Shown here: in pieces, positions 5,975 to 7,486 of the stretch
How positions within the stretch are numbered: the stretch's first letter is position 1
How the letters are laid out: each line of letters begins with the position of its first letter
Origin: an uncultured Alphaproteobacteria bacterium
GTDB lineage: Bacteria; Pseudomonadota; Alphaproteobacteria; CAAHEQ01; UBA3637
Assembly: GCA_937935995.1 (NCBI GenBank)
Contig: CALGXF010000040.1
Location: 1-7,486 of the forward strand
Direction: 5' to 3'
DNA length: 7,486 nt
Program-made: the position numbers and the translations under genes
The notes under the pieces: generated by a model
The model's database searches: none
Seen by the model: the letters and a program-made list of their open reading frames with translations, nothing else
Told to the model about the DNA's origin: nothing

Positions 5975-7486
5975 TCATTCACTCCAAATATAACCCGGAC
6001 ACCGCAGGAAAACACATTCACAATTTCCGAAAGGTCTGGTTTCGGCATTATTGGGGCCGGAAGGAACAGTTTCCGAACAGTCAACCGGCGTCGAACGACA
6101 TTCTCCATCTATGGCATAGGGTTTATCGTCCGGACAACAAGTAAATGCCATCTGGAGAGGATACTGTTGTGACAAAGATTCGCTAAGCTCTTCACACTCT
6201 TTTATGTTGTCTTCAGAATAATCTCCGATCATAACACAATTATTATAATACCATGCATCACCACTTCCCGGAAAATTCCTGACACAGCTTTCTCCTGTTC
6301 CGCAATCACTATTTGAATTGCAAGAAGAAGTTTTACACACAGGGCACCCGTTCTCATCAATTTCGGTTTCACAATCCGCAGAAGTTAATTCCGGACAACA
6401 ATTCCCATCTGTGCCGATACCATTCACACAACACGTCCCGTTTCCGTCACATGTTTCGCCTTCTTGACACGCGGACTGACATTGATTGGAGACACATGCT
6501 TCACAATTCGCCGTATCACAGTGCGTGTCTTGAGTACAATCAACACAATCTATCCACAAGCCATTATTTTTCTCATACGTTCCATCCGGACAGCCGTCAC
6601 AATATCCTTTCCCGTCTCGATAGTAAACGGGGTTACAACCAGCCGGGCAATCTTCCATACTGCTTAAACAGCAATATACATAACCGTCTGTCGTTACACT
6701 GCCTCCGCCCGAACCAACTATCGTTTCGCCATCTTCTATGGCTATTTGAACAAGCTCTTCCGATGAACAGTCATCACAATCTGAGCTCGGCGTACAATTC
6801 CCACAATCCTCCGTTAACGGACAGCAACTCATCTCTGTCATACAACAACTTCCGCCAAAGACCGTCACACTTTGATCCGATGTACAAGTCCGACAGCCGT
6901 TTTCATCCGTTGTTTCAGTTGTACAACCACTACAGCCTGTAAACACCGGACATTTATCTTCACAACTGATGATGCACCCACACTCGTCTGTTCCGGTGGG
7001 TTGTTGTCCGTCCGGACAAGAAGTGATGGAACAAGGCAAAACTTCGCATGCTCCGTCCACACACTGTTCACAACTTCCACAGGCTGGATTGCAACTCGCT
7101 CCTGAACCGCTTCCCGAACCAGAACCACCCGAACCGCCAGATGATTCACCACCGCTTGATCCGCCAGAACCGCCCGATGAACCTCCGTGTCCTGTGCCGT
7201 TACAAATTGTTCCGTTCGTTCCAAAACAGAATTTCATTGCCAATCCGTCCGTATTGCCGCAAATGTCACTGTCACCTTGATAGACTGTGTTCCCAACGAC
7301 AATCTGGTCAATGTCTGTCGGGTTCATCTTTAAAATCAATTCACAGACACGATATGTCACATCCGTTGCTTCGACGTAATACGATGAACCACTATCCTTT
7401 TTCGTCACCATCGGATAATACGTTCCCCGCGTCCCATTGCCGGGTAATCCCGGAAACCGAAATTCATGGCCGGACGGTTTATTTGC
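5975..7486 (-). CDS. Cysteine-rich secreted or surface protein, C-terminal part (5' end outside the window)
   Basis: The frame stays open to the right edge, giving 503 visible residues; the ATG at 7411 is internal to a continuing frame with no evident ribosome binding site, so the real start and any signal or prepilin sequence lie outside. The first ~100 visible residues form a small domain with paired cysteines and a pattern (Val-Cys-Glu-Leu-Ile-Leu, later a Cys-Gly turn) vaguely like the C-terminal part of a minor pilin or pseudopilin; this is a weak inference. A Gly/Ser linker of about 31 residues follows (7097-7189). The remaining ~370 residues carry 56 cysteines, many as CxxC, CC or CxC, in short modules. 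Two share DENGC-x-x-C (near 6898 and 6346), like the core of antistasin-type inhibitor repeats, and others resemble CPDGTY and CxxDxxC units of extracellular proteins. So many cysteines argue for an oxidising, extracytoplasmic location with disulfide cross-links. Function is unknown; adhesion or a structural surface role is most plausible. Confidence 0.8.
   Translation of the reverse strand, partial: ANKPSGHEFRFPGLPGNGTRGTYYPMVTKKDSGSSYYVEATDVTYRVCELILKMNPTDIDQIVVGNTVYQGDSDICGNTDGLAMKFCFGTNGTICNGTGHGGSSGGSGGSSGGESSGGSGGSGSGSGSGASCNPACGSCEQCVDGACEVLPCSITSCPDGQQPTGTDECGCIISCEDKCPVFTGCSGCTTETTDENGCRTCTSDQSVTVFGGSCCMTEMSCCPLTEDCGNCTPSSDCDDCSSEELVQIAIEDGETIVGSGGGSVTTDGYVYCCLSSMEDCPAGCNPVYYRDGKGYCDGCPDGTYEKNNGLWIDCVDCTQDTHCDTANCEACVSNQCQSACQEGETCDGNGTCCVNGIGTDGNCCPELTSADCETEIDENGCPVCKTSSCNSNSDCGTGESCVRNFPGSGDAWYYNNCVMIGDYSEDNIKECEELSESLSQQYPLQMAFTCCPDDKPYAIDGECRSTPVDCSETVPSGPNNAETRPFGNCECVFLRCPGYIWSE
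7097..7189 (-). repeat. Gly/Ser-coding low-complexity linker with short tandem repeat
   Basis: This stretch encodes only Gly and Ser apart from one Glu and, at its ends, a His and an Ala. At DNA level a 14-base unit recurs with a 36-base period (7131-7144 and 7167-7180, 13 of 14 identical), so the linker probably grew by slippage or unequal recombination. It separates the N-terminal domain from the cysteine-rich part and should be a flexible spacer. Confidence 0.75.

Noticed and set aside
5875..6108. Minus-strand 77-codon open frame across the end of the cysteine-rich gene
   Set aside because: It overlaps the real gene in another frame and runs through both hairpins of the convergent gap.
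6313..6942. Plus-strand 209-codon open frame rich in His, Ser, Asn and Leu
   Set aside because: It lies antisense to the cysteine-rich gene, has the composition expected from reversed Cys/Gly/Asp codons, and resembles no known protein.
7097..7189. CRISPR-like or mobile repeat
   Set aside because: The repeat units are short, in phase with the reading frame, and encode Gly/Ser. There are no spacers.
6969..7280. Plus-strand open frame encoding a Pro/Glu-rich protein
   Set aside because: It is the antisense reading of the Gly/Ser linker of the cysteine-rich gene. The proline-rich character follows directly from GGN and TCN codons read backward, and there is no convincing ribosome binding site.

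Overview
The window looks like a bacterial chromosome of modest GC content. Genes are closely spaced with Shine-Dalgarno sites. My best guess is an uncultured, possibly gut- or host-associated alphaproteobacterium. This rests on the overall style of the proteins (a proteobacterial Lon-like protease, ankyrin-like proteins, a very cysteine-rich surface-type protein), not on a marker gene, so confidence in the taxon is low. No RNA genes, CRISPR arrays, transposases, attachment sites or origins were seen.

Layout from left to right. Positions 1-103 hold a 12-base C run and a strong hairpin terminator for the first gene. Positions 104-1195 (minus) encode a membrane-anchored protein with TPR-like helices, of unknown function. 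A 144-base divergent intergenic region follows, with a perfect minus-strand TATAAT box and a TTAA-N7-TTAA sequence that matches the CtrA site consensus. Positions 1340-3778 (plus) encode a large Lon-like ATP-dependent protease of the LonB/COG1067 type with an intact Ser-Lys dyad.

Positions 3950-5887 (plus) form a two-gene unit behind its own sigma70-like promoter. It encodes two ankyrin-repeat-like proteins. The second is split in the sequence as given: a 33-codon opening frame with a good ribosome binding site (4986-5087) runs into a 267-codon frame that begins at an overlapping TTG (5084-5887). A single missing base near 5081-5085 would restore a 300-residue protein.

Positions 5975-7486 (minus, running off the right edge) encode the C-terminal 503 residues of a secreted-looking protein. 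It has a short pilin-like or surface-type domain, a Gly/Ser linker, and then about 370 residues with 56 cysteines in small modules. The ankyrin unit and this gene converge on an 87-base gap that contains two hairpins.

Functional links between the genes are not obvious. The protease and the TPR-like protein are divergent neighbours and may share control. The ankyrin pair is probably co-transcribed. The cysteine-rich protein appears to be an independent surface or envelope component.
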